Assembly: GCF_004000945.1 (NCBI RefSeq)
Contig: NZ_BIMF01000024.1
Span: 1-64,000, forward strand
Reading direction: 5' to 3'
Origin: Paenibacillus lautus NBRC 15380
GTDB taxonomy: Bacteria; Bacillota; Bacilli; Paenibacillales; Paenibacillaceae
Length of the DNA stretch: 64,000 nt
Shown: positions 1 to 8,719 of the stretch, one piece after another
Position numbering within the stretch: the stretch's first letter is position 1
Layout: each line of letters opens with the position of its first letter
Program-made: the position numbers and the translations under genes
Notes under the pieces: model-generated
Database searches by the model: none
The model's input: only the letters and a program-made list of their open reading frames with translations
Told to the model about the DNA's origin: nothing

Positions 1-34
1 GAATCAATCTCTGTAACTGCATACAAGTTATGAT

Positions 35-126
35 GGAGAGATACCCAAGTGGCTATAAGGGGACCCTCTGCTAAGGGGTTAGACTGCGTAAGCGGTGCGA
101 GGGTTCGAATCCCTCTCTCTCCGCCA
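35..126 (+). tRNA. tRNA-Ser (GCT)
   Basis: Full cloverleaf with a long variable arm, as expected for class II serine tRNA. The anticodon loop reads ctctGCTaagg, giving GCT for AGC/AGU codons. The acceptor GGAGAGA pairs with TCTCTCC, followed by discriminator G and an encoded CCA. It is the first of eight tRNA genes in one head-to-tail cluster. Confidence 0.96.
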
Positions 127-158
127 TTTGAATAACTTGAACGCAAATAGGTTTATAT

Positions 159-235
159 GGCGGTGTAGCTCAGCTGGCTAGAGCGTACGGTTCATACCCG
201 TGAGGTCGGGGGTTCGATCCCCTCCGCCGCTACCA
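159..235 (+). tRNA. tRNA-Met (CAT), probably elongator
   Basis: Anticodon loop ggttCATaccc and T-loop TTCGATC are clear. The acceptor GGCGGTG pairs with CGCCGCT (terminal G-U), followed by A and an encoded CCA. The sequence resembles the Bacillus elongator tRNA-Met as I remember it. An initiator would lack the paired first base and carry three G-C pairs above the anticodon. A lysidine-modified Ile tRNA also has CAT but is less likely. Confidence 0.94.
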
Positions 236-244
236 TACATACCT

Positions 245-320
245 GGAGGCTTAGCTCAGCTGGGAGAGCATCTGCCTTACAAGCAGAGGGTCGGGGGTTC
301 GATCCCCTCAGCCTCCACCA
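245..320 (+). tRNA. tRNA-Val (TAC)
   Basis: Cloverleaf with anticodon loop gccTTACaagc (TAC). The acceptor GGAGGCT pairs with AGCCTCC, followed by A and an encoded CCA. It lies nine bases after the preceding Met tRNA. Confidence 0.96.
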
Positions 321-345
321 TGTACTATTTTTATCACCTTACCAT

Positions 346-421
<76 letters not shown>

Positions 422-434
422 TTTTTAATAATGT

Positions 435-511
435 GGAACTGTGGTGTAGAGGCCTAACATGCCTGCCTGTCACGCAGGAGATCGCGGGTTCGAATCCCGT
501 CAGTTCCGCCA
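435..511 (+). tRNA. tRNA-Asp (GTC)
   Basis: Cloverleaf with anticodon loop gcctGTCacgc (GTC). The acceptor GGAACTG pairs with CAGTTCC, discriminator G, encoded CCA. T-arm GCGGGTTCGAATCCCGT is intact. Confidence 0.96.
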
Positions 512-586
512 TTATTAATTTTAAGGAATAAAAATGGTCGGTTTTCCACAGATTAAAGTGGGAATCCGTGCTTTATTTTTATGTAA

Positions 587-662
<76 letters not shown>

Positions 663-671
663 TTATATCCT

Positions 672-757
672 GGAGGATTAGCGAAGTGGCCAAACGCAGC
701 AGACTGTAAATCTGTTCTCGTCCGAGTTCGGTGGTTCGAATCCATCATCCTCCACCA
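672..757 (+). tRNA. tRNA-Tyr (GTA)
   Basis: Class II tRNA with a long variable arm and anticodon loop gactGTAaatc (GTA). The acceptor GGAGGAT pairs with ATCCTCC, discriminator A, encoded CCA. Confidence 0.95.
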
Positions 758-764
758 GTAATAA

Positions 765-840
765 GAGCCATTAGCTCAGTTGGTAGAGCACCTGACTTTT
801 AATCAGGGTGTCGAAGGTTCGAGTCCTTCATGGCTCATCC
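765..840 (+). tRNA. tRNA-Lys (TTT)
   Basis: Anticodon loop gactTTTaatc (TTT). The acceptor GAGCCAT pairs with ATGGCTC, discriminator A at 837. The following bases are TCC, so CCA is not encoded. It is the last gene of the cluster and is followed directly by a terminator hairpin. Confidence 0.95.
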
Positions 841-842
841 GA

Positions 843-873
843 AGAGTCGTCAACGTTGTTGACGGCTCTTTTT
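843..873 (+). terminator. Intrinsic terminator of the tRNA cluster
   Basis: The stem AGAGTCGTCAAC / GTTGACGGCTCT, with a three-base loop and one G-T wobble, is followed by five T. It begins three bases after the lysine tRNA. Confidence 0.92.
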
Positions 874-926
874 GTGTTGTTTTTAAGCTGTTTTTCCCCA
901 ATGTAGGTGGACTTAGAGAGAAGGCA

Positions 927-957
927 TTGTCGTTTGTACAGGGTGTTATGCTAAAAT
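927..957 (+). promoter_or_regulatory. Candidate promoter for the PucR-type regulator
   Basis: TTGTCG at 927-932 and TAAAAT at 952-957 are separated by 19 bases. The -10 box is preceded by TGC, an extended -10, which could compensate for the long spacer. It lies about 30 bases before the GTG/ATG start region. Read from sequence only. Confidence 0.45.
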
Positions 958-988
958 AAGAAAAAACGATAAAGTGGTGGAGTCATCA

Positions 989-2191
989 ATGGTGGAGATG
1001 GAGCACATCGTTCAGAAACTAGAGCAGACCTTGGGTACCTCACTCGGTTTAAAAACATTGAATGATCAGGAAGCAGCATGGTTAACAAAATCAATGGCGA
1101 CCTCACCGCAATTCGGTGATCGGATTGTTCATGAGGAAGGAGCCCAGGGGTCGAGTAATGGAACCTCACACAAATCACGAAGGGTTCAAGGCATCTATTT
1201 ACACAAGGATCTCGGTGAGATTTGGATTCCGGTGAATCAACAGGATCCTCGCCGGGTAATCGTAGCGGATCAAGGTACTTTGACGGAGTCGGAGATTGGG
1301 CTTATAACTCTACTATTGTCCAGCCTTCAGGATACGACGCCAGGGCTAACGCCAAAGAATGCCGGTAAGGTTGAAGAAGAACGGCGCGCCCAACAGTTGG
1401 GTGGTTGGTTAAAGGAACGCCTGCAGGCCGGTGAACTGCTTGCCGAGTTACCAGAGGAAATGTTGATTCGGACAAGCTTGACGGAGGACATGGTTCCCTT
1501 TCTTCTTATTCATGAGAGCGAGCATGCTCCCACTCCAAGTTATAAGGCGCTGCATCGGTTGTTGCGCAGCTATTTTGATGGGGACATCATTCTGGTGCCA
1601 CTGCTTGATAAGGAATGGATTATCCTAGCGGACCAAGAATTGCTGGACGGTATAACGACCGATGATAAAGAGGATACTCCGGCGGAAGGCGATCAGGAGT
1701 TACTCTCCTTATTCTGTATGGGGCTCTACGAGCTTATCTCAACGGAATGGGTGGGGGATTTCCATATCTCCGCGATACCGGCGGTTAATGCTCTGCATGC
1801 TCTGCCACAGACCGTTAGCATGTTAAGAGAGACCATGACCATCGGCCGTACATTCCAGGTGAAGGAACATATCCATCTGTCGACTGGACTTCATCTGGAG
1901 CGTCTGGTCTATAGCATTCCCGAGTACCAGCGCAATCAATTCCTGCGAGAGTACGCTGCCGGACATACCGATTTATTCGAGGATAGTGAGACCTTGTCAA
2001 CGCTGGAGTCTTTTTTCGAATTGGATTGTAACGTGAGTGAGACGGCCAAGCACCTGTATATCCACCGTAACACGCTGCTGTACCGCTTGGATAAGATCAA
2101 ACAGGAGACGGGGCTTGATGTTCGCAGCTTCAGTGATGCGGTTTTAGTGAAAATAACGCTTCTATTGTATAAAGTGACGAAAAGGAAATAG
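989..2191 (+). CDS. PucR/CdaR-type transcriptional regulator
   Basis: The C-terminus (about residues 340-400) holds the PucR-type helix-turn-helix, with NVSETAKHLYIHRNTLLYRL followed by a KIKQETGLD helix. This is the usual DNA-binding end of CdaR/PucR activators of sugar-acid or purine use. The preceding 340 residues show no sensory domain I can name; a GGDEF-like middle part is usual in the family but is not obvious here. I chose ATG 989 because GGTGGAG lies six bases upstream; GTG 974 in the same frame has no clear Shine-Dalgarno. The protein is about 400 aa. The neighbour is an MsmX-type sugar-ABC ATPase, so a carbohydrate signal is possible but unproven. Confidence 0.8.
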   Translation: MVEMEHIVQKLEQTLGTSLGLKTLNDQEAAWLTKSMATSPQFGDRIVHEEGAQGSSNGTSHKSRRVQGIYLHKDLGEIWIPVNQQDPRRVIVADQGTLTESEIGLITLLLSSLQDTTPGLTPKNAGKVEEERRAQQLGGWLKERLQAGELLAELPEEMLIRTSLTEDMVPFLLIHESEHAPTPSYKALHRLLRSYFDGDIILVPLLDKEWIILADQELLDGITTDDKEDTPAEGDQELLSLFCMGLYELISTEWVGDFHISAIPAVNALHALPQTVSMLRETMTIGRTFQVKEHIHLSTGLHLERLVYSIPEYQRNQFLREYAAGHTDLFEDSETLSTLESFFELDCNVSETAKHLYIHRNTLLYRLDKIKQETGLDVRSFSDAVLVKITLLLYKVTKRK

Positions 2192-2299
2192 GTTTTTTGT
2201 GCAGATTGTGTATAGCAAGTCAGGTGCCTATGGGGTAATATAAGATTATAAATTAATTGTATTCGATTTCATAACATTCATATGAGGGGGCAAATGCAC

Positions 2300-3424
2300 A
2301 TGGCTGGTGTACGCTTAGAGCATATTTACAAAAAGTATGCAGGTGCGGATAAAGCAACTGTAATTGACGTTAATCTGGATATTAAAGATAAAGAATTCTT
2401 GGTATTGGTAGGTCCTTCCGGTTGCGGTAAGTCCACAACACTGCGTATGATCGCAGGTCTTGAGGAAATTTCTGAGGGTAAACTTTACATTGGCGACCGC
2501 GTTGTTAACGATGTAGCACCTAAAGATCGCGACATCGCGATGGTATTCCAATCCTACGCCTTGTATCCACATATGAACGTATATCAGAACATGGCATTCG
2601 GTTTGAAACTCCGTAAAGTGAAGAAAGACGAAATCGATAAACGTGTACGTGAAGCAGCGAGAATCCTGGATATCGAGCATTTGCTTGAGCGCAAACCAAA
2701 AGCTCTGTCCGGTGGTCAGCGTCAGCGTGTTGCCTTGGGTCGTGCGATTGTCCGTGATCCACAAGTCTTCTTGATGGATGAGCCGCTTTCCAACTTGGAT
2801 GCGAAACTCCGCGGTCAGATGCGTGCCGAAATTACAAAGCTGGTTAAGCGTCTTGAAACCACTTGTATCTATGTAACGCATGACCAAACAGAAGCTATGA
2901 CGATGGGTGACCGTATCGTTGTTATGCAGGACGGTATTATTCAACAAGCGGATTCCCCAGAGCAACTGTACAACAACCCGAACAACCTGTTCGTTGCTGG
3001 TTTCATCGGTTCCCCAACCATGAACTTCATCAACGGTAAATTGTCCGAGCAAAACGGTGGCGTATACTTTACTTCCCAGGGCTTGAACGTTCAAGTACCA
3101 GGCGGTAAAGCACAATTGCTCAAAAATAAATCCATGATTGGCAAAGAAGTAATCATGGGTGTTCGTCCGGAAGATATTCATGAAGAGCCAGTCTTCCTCG
3201 AAGCTTCCCCGAACACAATCTTTACTGCAAAAGTTGACGTTACCGAGAACCTTGGTCACGAAATGCTCTTGTACCTGAGCGGTTTGGGCACCGATACGGT
3301 TATCGGCCGTGTAGACGGACGTTCGACTACTCGTGAAGGCGACAATGTGAAATTGGCACTCGACATGAACAAAGTTCATATCTTTGATAAAGAGTCTGAA
3401 TTGAACGTATTGCTCGAAGACTAA
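2300..3424 (+). CDS. msmX: Multi-sugar ABC importer ATPase, MsmX/UgpC type
   Basis: Nucleotide-binding subunit of CUT1 carbohydrate importers, acting on the inner membrane face. Seen: Walker A GPSGCGKST, Q-loop MVFQSYALYPHMNV, signature LSGGQRQR, Walker B VFLMDEPLSNLDAKLR, switch histidine in YVTHDQTEA, then a C-terminal OB/TOBE regulatory part containing GVRPEDIH. Length is about 374 aa; B. subtilis MsmX is about 365. AGGGGG at 2285-2290 favours ATG 2300 over the nearer ATG 2294. It stands alone with no permease beside it, which fits the shared-ATPase role of MsmX. It could power the ATPase-less importer at 25864-29114. A perfect terminator follows. Confidence 0.93.
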   Translation: MAGVRLEHIYKKYAGADKATVIDVNLDIKDKEFLVLVGPSGCGKSTTLRMIAGLEEISEGKLYIGDRVVNDVAPKDRDIAMVFQSYALYPHMNVYQNMAFGLKLRKVKKDEIDKRVREAARILDIEHLLERKPKALSGGQRQRVALGRAIVRDPQVFLMDEPLSNLDAKLRGQMRAEITKLVKRLETTCIYVTHDQTEAMTMGDRIVVMQDGIIQQADSPEQLYNNPNNLFVAGFIGSPTMNFINGKLSEQNGGVYFTSQGLNVQVPGGKAQLLKNKSMIGKEVIMGVRPEDIHEEPVFLEASPNTIFTAKVDVTENLGHEMLLYLSGLGTDTVIGRVDGRSTTREGDNVKLALDMNKVHIFDKESELNVLLED

Positions 3425-3448
3425 TCTTCAGCAATCGGGATCTCTTGG

Positions 3449-3477
3449 AAACCGCCCCCTCAAGGGGCGGTTTTTTT
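3449..3477 (+). terminator. Intrinsic terminator after msmX
   Basis: The stem AACCGCCCC / GGGGCGGTT with a five-base loop is followed by a run of seven T, 25 bases after the msmX stop. Confidence 0.93.
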
Positions 3478-3973
3478 AGGAGGAAAATAGATAAATCAAG
3501 GTATTATTAGTATTCACTCCTAGAGAAGGTGTAAGGCGCTTCACGCAGAAGGTAGTAGATATATTCAATGGAATAGCAGATTATATAAAGCAGTAAACCC
3601 GGAGGCGGGAAAAAGAATAGAGTTAATAATGCCTTTCGTAATAAAACATTACATTTACATTATTCAAGTTATAGTACGTAATCGTAGCGTCGGTTCACCC
3701 CGATATGAGCCTAATGTCCCTAGCGAATAGTCGAAGAGAATTGCATTCATTGGTTTTTTTCGATAAGATAAGCACAAAGCAAGGGATACATAAGTATGGA
3801 TCACATGGGATGTTGAAGCGTATTTCATGCTAAGTAACAAACGGCTGTAAGGCATGTGAAGCATTGTTTTGTAGAAGGAAATAACCGAATCATGAAATAT
3901 ATCATCATAAGACGAGCCGTGGTGACGGTTGCGTTGTGATGTCAACATACAATGGAAGAAGAGGGGTAAGACC
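3478..3973. other. Gene-free stretch between msmX and hprK
   Basis: About 500 bases, AT-richer than the flanks. I see no open frame with a ribosome binding site and no recognisable RNA. A 15-codon frame starting near 3892 after an AAGGAAA-like site is too short to claim. The hprK promoter probably lies in the right half, but no convincing -35/-10 pair stands out. Confidence 0.5.
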
Positions 3974-4912
3974 ATGGCCAAGAAAGTGAAGGTATCCGAG
4001 CTGGTCCAGCAGTTTCAGCTGGAGGTCATCGCAGGTGAGGAAGGCTTGAAACGTCAGATTACAACGGACGATCTGAATCGCCCGGGATTGGAAATGGCCG
4101 GTTATTTTGAATACCATCCGCGGGAACGGGTTCAGCTAATGGGGCGCACGGAGTTGGCTTTCTTCGGAATGCTGAAGCCGGAAGAGCGGAAAGAGCGGAT
4201 GCGCAGCCTGTGCACGGAAGAAACACCTTGCATCGTGGTTACACGTTCCTTGGAAGTGCCGGAAGAACTGGTGGAACTCGGGAATGAGAGAGGTCTGCCT
4301 GTACTGCGCAGCAGCATGGCGACAACCATTCTGACAAGCCGATTCACAAGCTTCCTGGAGCGCAAACTTGCACCAACTACAACCATCCACGGGGTATTGT
4401 GCGATGTTTATGGGGTAGGGATGCTGATAACAGGCTCAAGCGGTATCGGGAAAAGCGAGACGGCACTGGAACTCGTCAAACGCGGACACCGATTAATTGC
4501 GGACGATGCGGTGGAGATACGTCAGACATCGGATTTTCAGCTTCACGGAACGGCGCCGGAGCTAATTCGCCATCTTCTGGAGATTCGCGGAGTCGGTATT
4601 ATTAATGTGATGACGTTATTCGGTGCAGGAGCCGTTCGGAACAATAAACGGATTACGCTTGTTGTTCGATTGGAAGCCTGGCAGCAGGATAAACAGTATG
4701 ATCGTCTGGGGTTAGATGAAGAGACAACACGAATTATCGAGACGGACATCCCTCTGGTCACCATTCCGGTTCGTCCAGGACGTAACCTTGCGGTTATTAT
4801 TGAAGTGGCAGCTATGAACTACAGATTGAAACAAATGGGACTGAATGCTGCACTGCAGTTTACGAACAAACTGACAGCTACGATCGCTGAAGATATGGAC
4901 GATTTGGACTAG
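3974..4912 (+). CDS. hprK: HPr kinase/phosphorylase
   Basis: Bifunctional enzyme that phosphorylates HPr (and Crh) on Ser46 and reverses it by phosphorolysis, releasing pyrophosphate. It is the sensor at the top of CcpA carbon catabolite control. Seen: P-loop GSSGIGKS near residue 157, a HRLIADDAVEI segment, and the signature EIRGVGIINV near residue 205. Length is 312 aa, normal for the family. Start ATG 3974 follows GAGGGGT; an upstream in-frame start lacks a site. It leads the cluster hprK-lgt-ppaX-yvoF, the same order as in Bacillus. The pyrophosphate it produces is the substrate of PpaX two genes downstream. Confidence 0.97.
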   Translation: MAKKVKVSELVQQFQLEVIAGEEGLKRQITTDDLNRPGLEMAGYFEYHPRERVQLMGRTELAFFGMLKPEERKERMRSLCTEETPCIVVTRSLEVPEELVELGNERGLPVLRSSMATTILTSRFTSFLERKLAPTTTIHGVLCDVYGVGMLITGSSGIGKSETALELVKRGHRLIADDAVEIRQTSDFQLHGTAPELIRHLLEIRGVGIINVMTLFGAGAVRNNKRITLVVRLEAWQQDKQYDRLGLDEETTRIIETDIPLVTIPVRPGRNLAVIIEVAAMNYRLKQMGLNAALQFTNKLTATIAEDMDDLD

Positions 4913-4932
4913 GACTAGGGAGGTTATAAAAG

Positions 4933-6060
4933 ATGCAAACATTGCTCATCGATCCGGTGGCGTTCTCCATCGGATCGCTGCGTGTTCATTGGTATGGCTT
5001 GATTTTGGGTTTGGGTGCTTTGGCGGGCCTGTTACTGGCCATACGCGAGGGGAAGCGTTTTGGCATTCCGCAGGAATTTTTCATGGATTTGCTCCTGCTT
5101 GGCGTTCCTTCCGCTATCATTGGTGCGCGTATTTATTATGTAGCTTTTAAATGGGAAGACTATAAAGACAACTTCCTGGATGTGTTCAAAATATGGAACG
5201 GCGGGATTGCCATATTCGGTGCCCTTATTGGTGCCATTATCTGTGCGTTGATCTATGTTCGCCGCAAAGGCTATTCGTTCTGGCGGATTGCCGACATCTG
5301 TGCTCCGTCCCTGTTGGCCGGCCAGATCATTGGACGCTGGGGGAACTTCGTTAACCAGGAGGCCTATGGCGGACCTGTAAGCGAGTCCTTTTTACGCGGA
5401 CAACTGCACCTGCCTGATTTCATCGTCAATCAAATGAATGTACAAGGCGTATTCCATCATCCTACCTTCTTATATGAATCCTTATGGAACTTGGTGGGTA
5501 TTGTCATACTGCTTATCCTCCGCAGACAGAAATTCCTGCGCGCAGGCGAACTTTTCATCGGATATTTCATTTGGTATTCCATCGGCCGATTCTTCATTGA
5601 AGCGGTGCGCACGGACAGTTTGGCGTTCCAAGGCGCAGCCGGACTTGCCGACTTCATTAACAATACGTTATGGGCACCGATGACTTGGATGGGCTTTGAA
5701 CTGGGCCATCTGGATCCGGCTTACGGCAATATTAGGATCTCCCAGCTGCTGTCCGTGTTGATTGTCATTGGAGGCATCATACTGATCATTGTACGCCGCG
5801 TGACAGGTCGCGCCAATGTGCGGTATTTGGACCCGATCGTGTCGACGAAGACCGGAGCAGGCCCTACGCCTGAAGCGGACCTTCAGACCAATAAAGCCGT
5901 GAAGCCATCCGCGCAGGCACCTGTTAAGCAGGATAAACCGGCAGCAGATCCAGAAGAGACGGCTGATAAAAGCTCTCTAACCCAGGAGACGGAAGTCAAA
6001 CCGTCCCGAGTAGAAGATACTCCGGGAATAAAACCAGATACGGAGGACAAAAAGGAGTAG
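4933..6060 (+). CDS. lgt: Phosphatidylglycerol-prolipoprotein diacylglyceryl transferase
   Basis: Membrane enzyme that attaches diacylglycerol to the lipobox cysteine of prolipoproteins, the first step of lipoprotein maturation. Seen: N-terminal FSIGSLRVHWYGL, the Lgt signature with GRWGNFVNQEAYGG near residue 137, and about seven hydrophobic segments. The protein has 375 aa; typical Lgt has 260-290. The extra 85 residues are a hydrophilic tail rich in K, E, P and T (EADLQTNKAVKPSAQ onward), predicted to be disordered and cytoplasmic. It starts 20 bases after hprK with AGGGAGG upstream. Substrates in this window include the binding lipoproteins at 27753 and 45231. Confidence 0.96.
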   Translation: MQTLLIDPVAFSIGSLRVHWYGLILGLGALAGLLLAIREGKRFGIPQEFFMDLLLLGVPSAIIGARIYYVAFKWEDYKDNFLDVFKIWNGGIAIFGALIGAIICALIYVRRKGYSFWRIADICAPSLLAGQIIGRWGNFVNQEAYGGPVSESFLRGQLHLPDFIVNQMNVQGVFHHPTFLYESLWNLVGIVILLILRRQKFLRAGELFIGYFIWYSIGRFFIEAVRTDSLAFQGAAGLADFINNTLWAPMTWMGFELGHLDPAYGNIRISQLLSVLIVIGGIILIIVRRVTGRANVRYLDPIVSTKTGAGPTPEADLQTNKAVKPSAQAPVKQDKPAADPEETADKSSLTQETEVKPSRVEDTPGIKPDTEDKKE

Positions 6061-6067
6061 TTGCAGC

Positions 6068-6718
6068 ATGATCGAAACCGTACTGTTTGATTTGGACGGA
6101 ACCATTATCGATACGAATGAATTGATTATCTCGTCGTTTCTGCATGTCTTCGAGGCTCAGGCCCCGGGGCCGTTAACCAGGGAGCAGATCATTCCACATA
6201 TGGGAACCACGCTGGAACAGCAGCTGCAGGCGTTCTCGGGAGGCGTCGAGGATGTTAGTCCGCTTGTCAAAGCCTACCGCTCCTTCAACACGCTTCATCA
6301 TGATGAGATGGTGAGACCGTTCCCCCATGTAAATGAAGTCGTGGAGCGTCTTCATCGTCACGGGCTTTCGCTGGGGATTGTAACCACGAAGATCCGTCCT
6401 TCCACAATGATGACTTTGGAAAAGTACGATCTGGAGCGTTTCATGTCGGCGATTGTTACGGTGAACGACGTCGAGCATCCGAAGCCGCATCCTGAGCCCG
6501 TTCTGACGGCGATTGAGCGGCTGGGCGCCAATCCGGCTACGACATTGATGATCGGAGACAGCCCGGTTGACATTCAATCTGCCAAGGCGGCGGGCGTGAA
6601 GGCCGCCGCTGTAGCTTGGTCCCTGAAGGGTGAGCAAAAGCTGATGGAGTATGGTCCGGATTATGTTTTAAGGGATATGAAAGACCTGTATGAGATCGTA
6701 GGACTTCAAGAGGAATAG
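6068..6718 (+). CDS. ppaX: Pyrophosphatase PpaX (HAD family)
   Basis: HAD-superfamily hydrolase of 216 aa. Seen: motif I DLDGTIIDTNE with the nucleophile Asp and acid Asp, motif II threonine in IVTTKIR, motif III lysine in HPKPHPEP, motif IV IGDSPVDIQSAKAAG. In Bacillus PpaX hydrolyses the pyrophosphate released when HprK dephosphorylates HPr-Ser-P, pulling that reaction forward. The placement three genes into the hprK operon, seven bases after lgt, supports this assignment over a generic phosphoglycolate phosphatase, which has similar motifs. Confidence 0.9.
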   Translation: MIETVLFDLDGTIIDTNELIISSFLHVFEAQAPGPLTREQIIPHMGTTLEQQLQAFSGGVEDVSPLVKAYRSFNTLHHDEMVRPFPHVNEVVERLHRHGLSLGIVTTKIRPSTMMTLEKYDLERFMSAIVTVNDVEHPKPHPEPVLTAIERLGANPATTLMIGDSPVDIQSAKAAGVKAAAVAWSLKGEQKLMEYGPDYVLRDMKDLYEIVGLQEE

Positions 6719-6731
6719 GAGTTTTGGCAGC

Positions 6732-7238
6732 ATGGCCAGAAAGATTACCCGTTATCCTGTAGAAGGGCCCAACGCGTTATGGCAAATCTACCGCACCGTG
6801 AGCCCGTTCAAGGGGGTCAAGAACTTTATCTTTATCCAGTTGGCCCGCTATTGCCCTATCCTGCCCTTGAAGAACTGGATATACCGCCATATGCTCGGGA
6901 TGAAGGTGGGGAAGCATACCGCGTTTGGATTAATGGTCATGGTGGATGTGTTTTTTCCGGAGAAAATATCCATCGGTGAGAATTCGGTCATCGGCTACAA
7001 TACAACGATTCTTGCCCATGAGTACTTAATAAAGGAATATCGTTTGGGTGAAGTGCGGATCGGGGAGAACGTGCTCATCGGAGCGAACACCACGATTTTG
7101 CCTGGCGTAACGATCGGAGATGGAGCGGTTGTTGCTGCAGGGTCTGTCGTACATAGAGATGTGGCACCGGGTGTTTTTGTAGGCGGCAATCCATTGCGAG
7201 AGCTGAAAAGGACATCGACGGAAAGTGAGTCAATTTGA
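6732..7238 (+). CDS. yvoF: Left-handed beta-helix acyltransferase, YvoF-like
   Basis: Hexapeptide-repeat acyltransferase of 168 aa. The repeats are visible from about residue 75: ISIGENSVIGYNTTI, VRIGENVLIGANTTILPGV, TIGDGAVVAAGSVV, ending in the usual GGNPLRELKR. The family transfers acetyl or other acyl groups from CoA, often onto sugars; the substrate here is unknown. The N-terminal half resembles membrane-associated colanic-acid-type acetyltransferases. It is the last gene of the hprK-lgt-ppaX-yvoF set, 13 bases after ppaX, and a terminator follows. Confidence 0.85.
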   Translation: MARKITRYPVEGPNALWQIYRTVSPFKGVKNFIFIQLARYCPILPLKNWIYRHMLGMKVGKHTAFGLMVMVDVFFPEKISIGENSVIGYNTTILAHEYLIKEYRLGEVRIGENVLIGANTTILPGVTIGDGAVVAAGSVVHRDVAPGVFVGGNPLRELKRTSTESESI

Positions 7239-7320
7239 GGTAATGTGACAAGTTAGGTTCTCAATCTGCCTGAATTATTGTAGAATGAGTAGAGGATAAC
7301 ATGACACAAAGCGATTCCAT

Positions 7321-7356
7321 AGTCCCCTGGGTATGATAGCCTTGAGGGACTTTTTT
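7321..7356 (+). terminator. Terminator-like hairpin after yvoF, in the leader of the next gene
   Basis: AGTCCC at 7321-7326 pairs with GGGACT at 7346-7351, followed by six T. The stem is short and the loop long. It closes the hprK operon. A possible promoter (TTCTCA, 17 bases, TAGAAT ending near 7286) lies before it, so the hairpin could also act in the leader of the acyltransferase gene. Confidence 0.6.
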
Positions 7357-7419
7357 GCCCGCCTATCCTTATACACTGACTCTATGAAAATACTTGAAAT
7401 CAAGGAGGCGACGCCTGAC

Positions 7420-8646
7420 ATGAGTGCAACGCTGAACAAAAAGGAAAGGCTGCCGCAGCTCGATATTTATCGTGCGCTGGCCATTCTGGGCGTGCTTCAC
7501 GTTCATGCGACTTCATTTGCAACGGTTGATGCGATTGATTCGCGATTCTATTATATTATTAATTTTTTGAATATTTTCTTTAAATACGGTACACCCTCTT
7601 TTATATTCCTAAGCAGTTTTGTGCTGTTCTATAACTATGCGGACCGGCCGCTGACCAAGGATCTGATCAAAAACTTCTACAAACGGCGGCTCTTGTATAT
7701 TTTGCTGCCATATGTGTTGTTCTCGATTATCTATTTCTTTGTGCGGATGTATCAGAACGGGTTGCTCAACAGCTCATTTGATCTATGGGCACAGATGCCG
7801 ATTTTCTTTGAACGTTTAATTCGGGGACAGAACTATACGCACTTATATTTTGTATTTATCAGTTTGCAGTTCTATATCCTGTTCCCGATTTTCCTTAAGC
7901 TGTTCAAATCGTCCCGGTTTCTCGTACGGTGGGCGGTTCCCATCGGGTTCCTGCTGCAATGGGGCTTTATCATTTGGAATAAATACGAGCTGCACTACAC
8001 GTTTAAAGGAAGCTTGGCCATCTCGTATTTAGCCTACTATATGCTGGGTGCTTATCTGGCGATGAATTACGACAAATTCAAGGGCTGGCTAACGTCATCC
8101 TGGAAAAAGCAGACTTCAGGTCAAAGAGCAGGCACGGTCGTGTTATGGGCCGGCTGGCTCGCGATGGCACTAACGCATGTGCAGATTTGGTACAATCAGA
8201 GATTGCACGGTGCCAAATACGATTCCCTGTTGTACGAGCTGTTGTGGAATCTGCACACGGTTTTCTCCGCGATTGTGCTGATGCAGCTGGCCAGCTGGCT
8301 GTATAACAGCGGTTGGAAACTCATCGTAAGGGTGCTGACGCGGATTGGCGAGCTGTCCTTCGCGATCTATCTGGTGCATCCTCTTTGGCTGTTCCTGTAT
8401 CGGGAGTACGATCTCAAGCTGAATCCGGTAACCGATGATTATCTCATCTGGATATATGGCGGCATGGTAACTGCCCTCATTGTCAGCGCACTGGTGGTAC
8501 AAACGGTGTTCCGGTGGATTCCAGGATCCTGGATGCTGCTTGGCAGCGTTCCACGATCCTTGAAGCCATCATCCAAAGCCCCCAAAGCGCCAACGCAGAG
8601 AAAAGACACCGTTACAGGCGACAGCAAGAAATCAGTTGATCTATAA
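7420..8646 (+). CDS. Membrane acyltransferase, Acyl_transf_3 family
   Basis: Integral membrane protein of about 408 aa with roughly ten hydrophobic segments. The N-terminus LPQLDIYRALAILGVLHVHA carries the family's conserved R and H near the first membrane segment. Such enzymes O-acylate extracellular sugars, peptidoglycan, teichoic acid or exopolysaccharide; the acceptor cannot be read here. ATG 7420 is preceded by AAGGAGG eleven bases upstream, better than the upstream in-frame ATG 7333, which would sit inside the hairpin region. The C-terminal 35 residues are basic and polar. Flanked by terminators, it is probably a single transcript. Confidence 0.86.
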   Translation: MSATLNKKERLPQLDIYRALAILGVLHVHATSFATVDAIDSRFYYIINFLNIFFKYGTPSFIFLSSFVLFYNYADRPLTKDLIKNFYKRRLLYILLPYVLFSIIYFFVRMYQNGLLNSSFDLWAQMPIFFERLIRGQNYTHLYFVFISLQFYILFPIFLKLFKSSRFLVRWAVPIGFLLQWGFIIWNKYELHYTFKGSLAISYLAYYMLGAYLAMNYDKFKGWLTSSWKKQTSGQRAGTVVLWAGWLAMALTHVQIWYNQRLHGAKYDSLLYELLWNLHTVFSAIVLMQLASWLYNSGWKLIVRVLTRIGELSFAIYLVHPLWLFLYREYDLKLNPVTDDYLIWIYGGMVTALIVSALVVQTVFRWIPGSWMLLGSVPRSLKPSSKAPKAPTQRKDTVTGDSKKSVDL

Positions 8647-8688
8647 CCATACCAGGCATACTTTTTTTCTTTTCAATGATCATAAAGC

Positions 8689-8719
8689 AAAGCCGTCCGG
8701 CAATCGGGCGGCTTTTTTT
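8689..8719 (+). terminator. Intrinsic terminator after the acyltransferase
   Basis: The stem AAGCCGTCCG / CGGGCGGCTT (one G-T wobble) with a five-base loop is followed by seven T. Confidence 0.9.

Noticed and set aside
2315..3379. 354-codon frame on the minus strand across msmX
   Set aside because: It lies entirely antisense to a well-supported ATPase gene, and its translation is rich in Cys, Gln and His without any recognisable motif; it is a codon-bias shadow.
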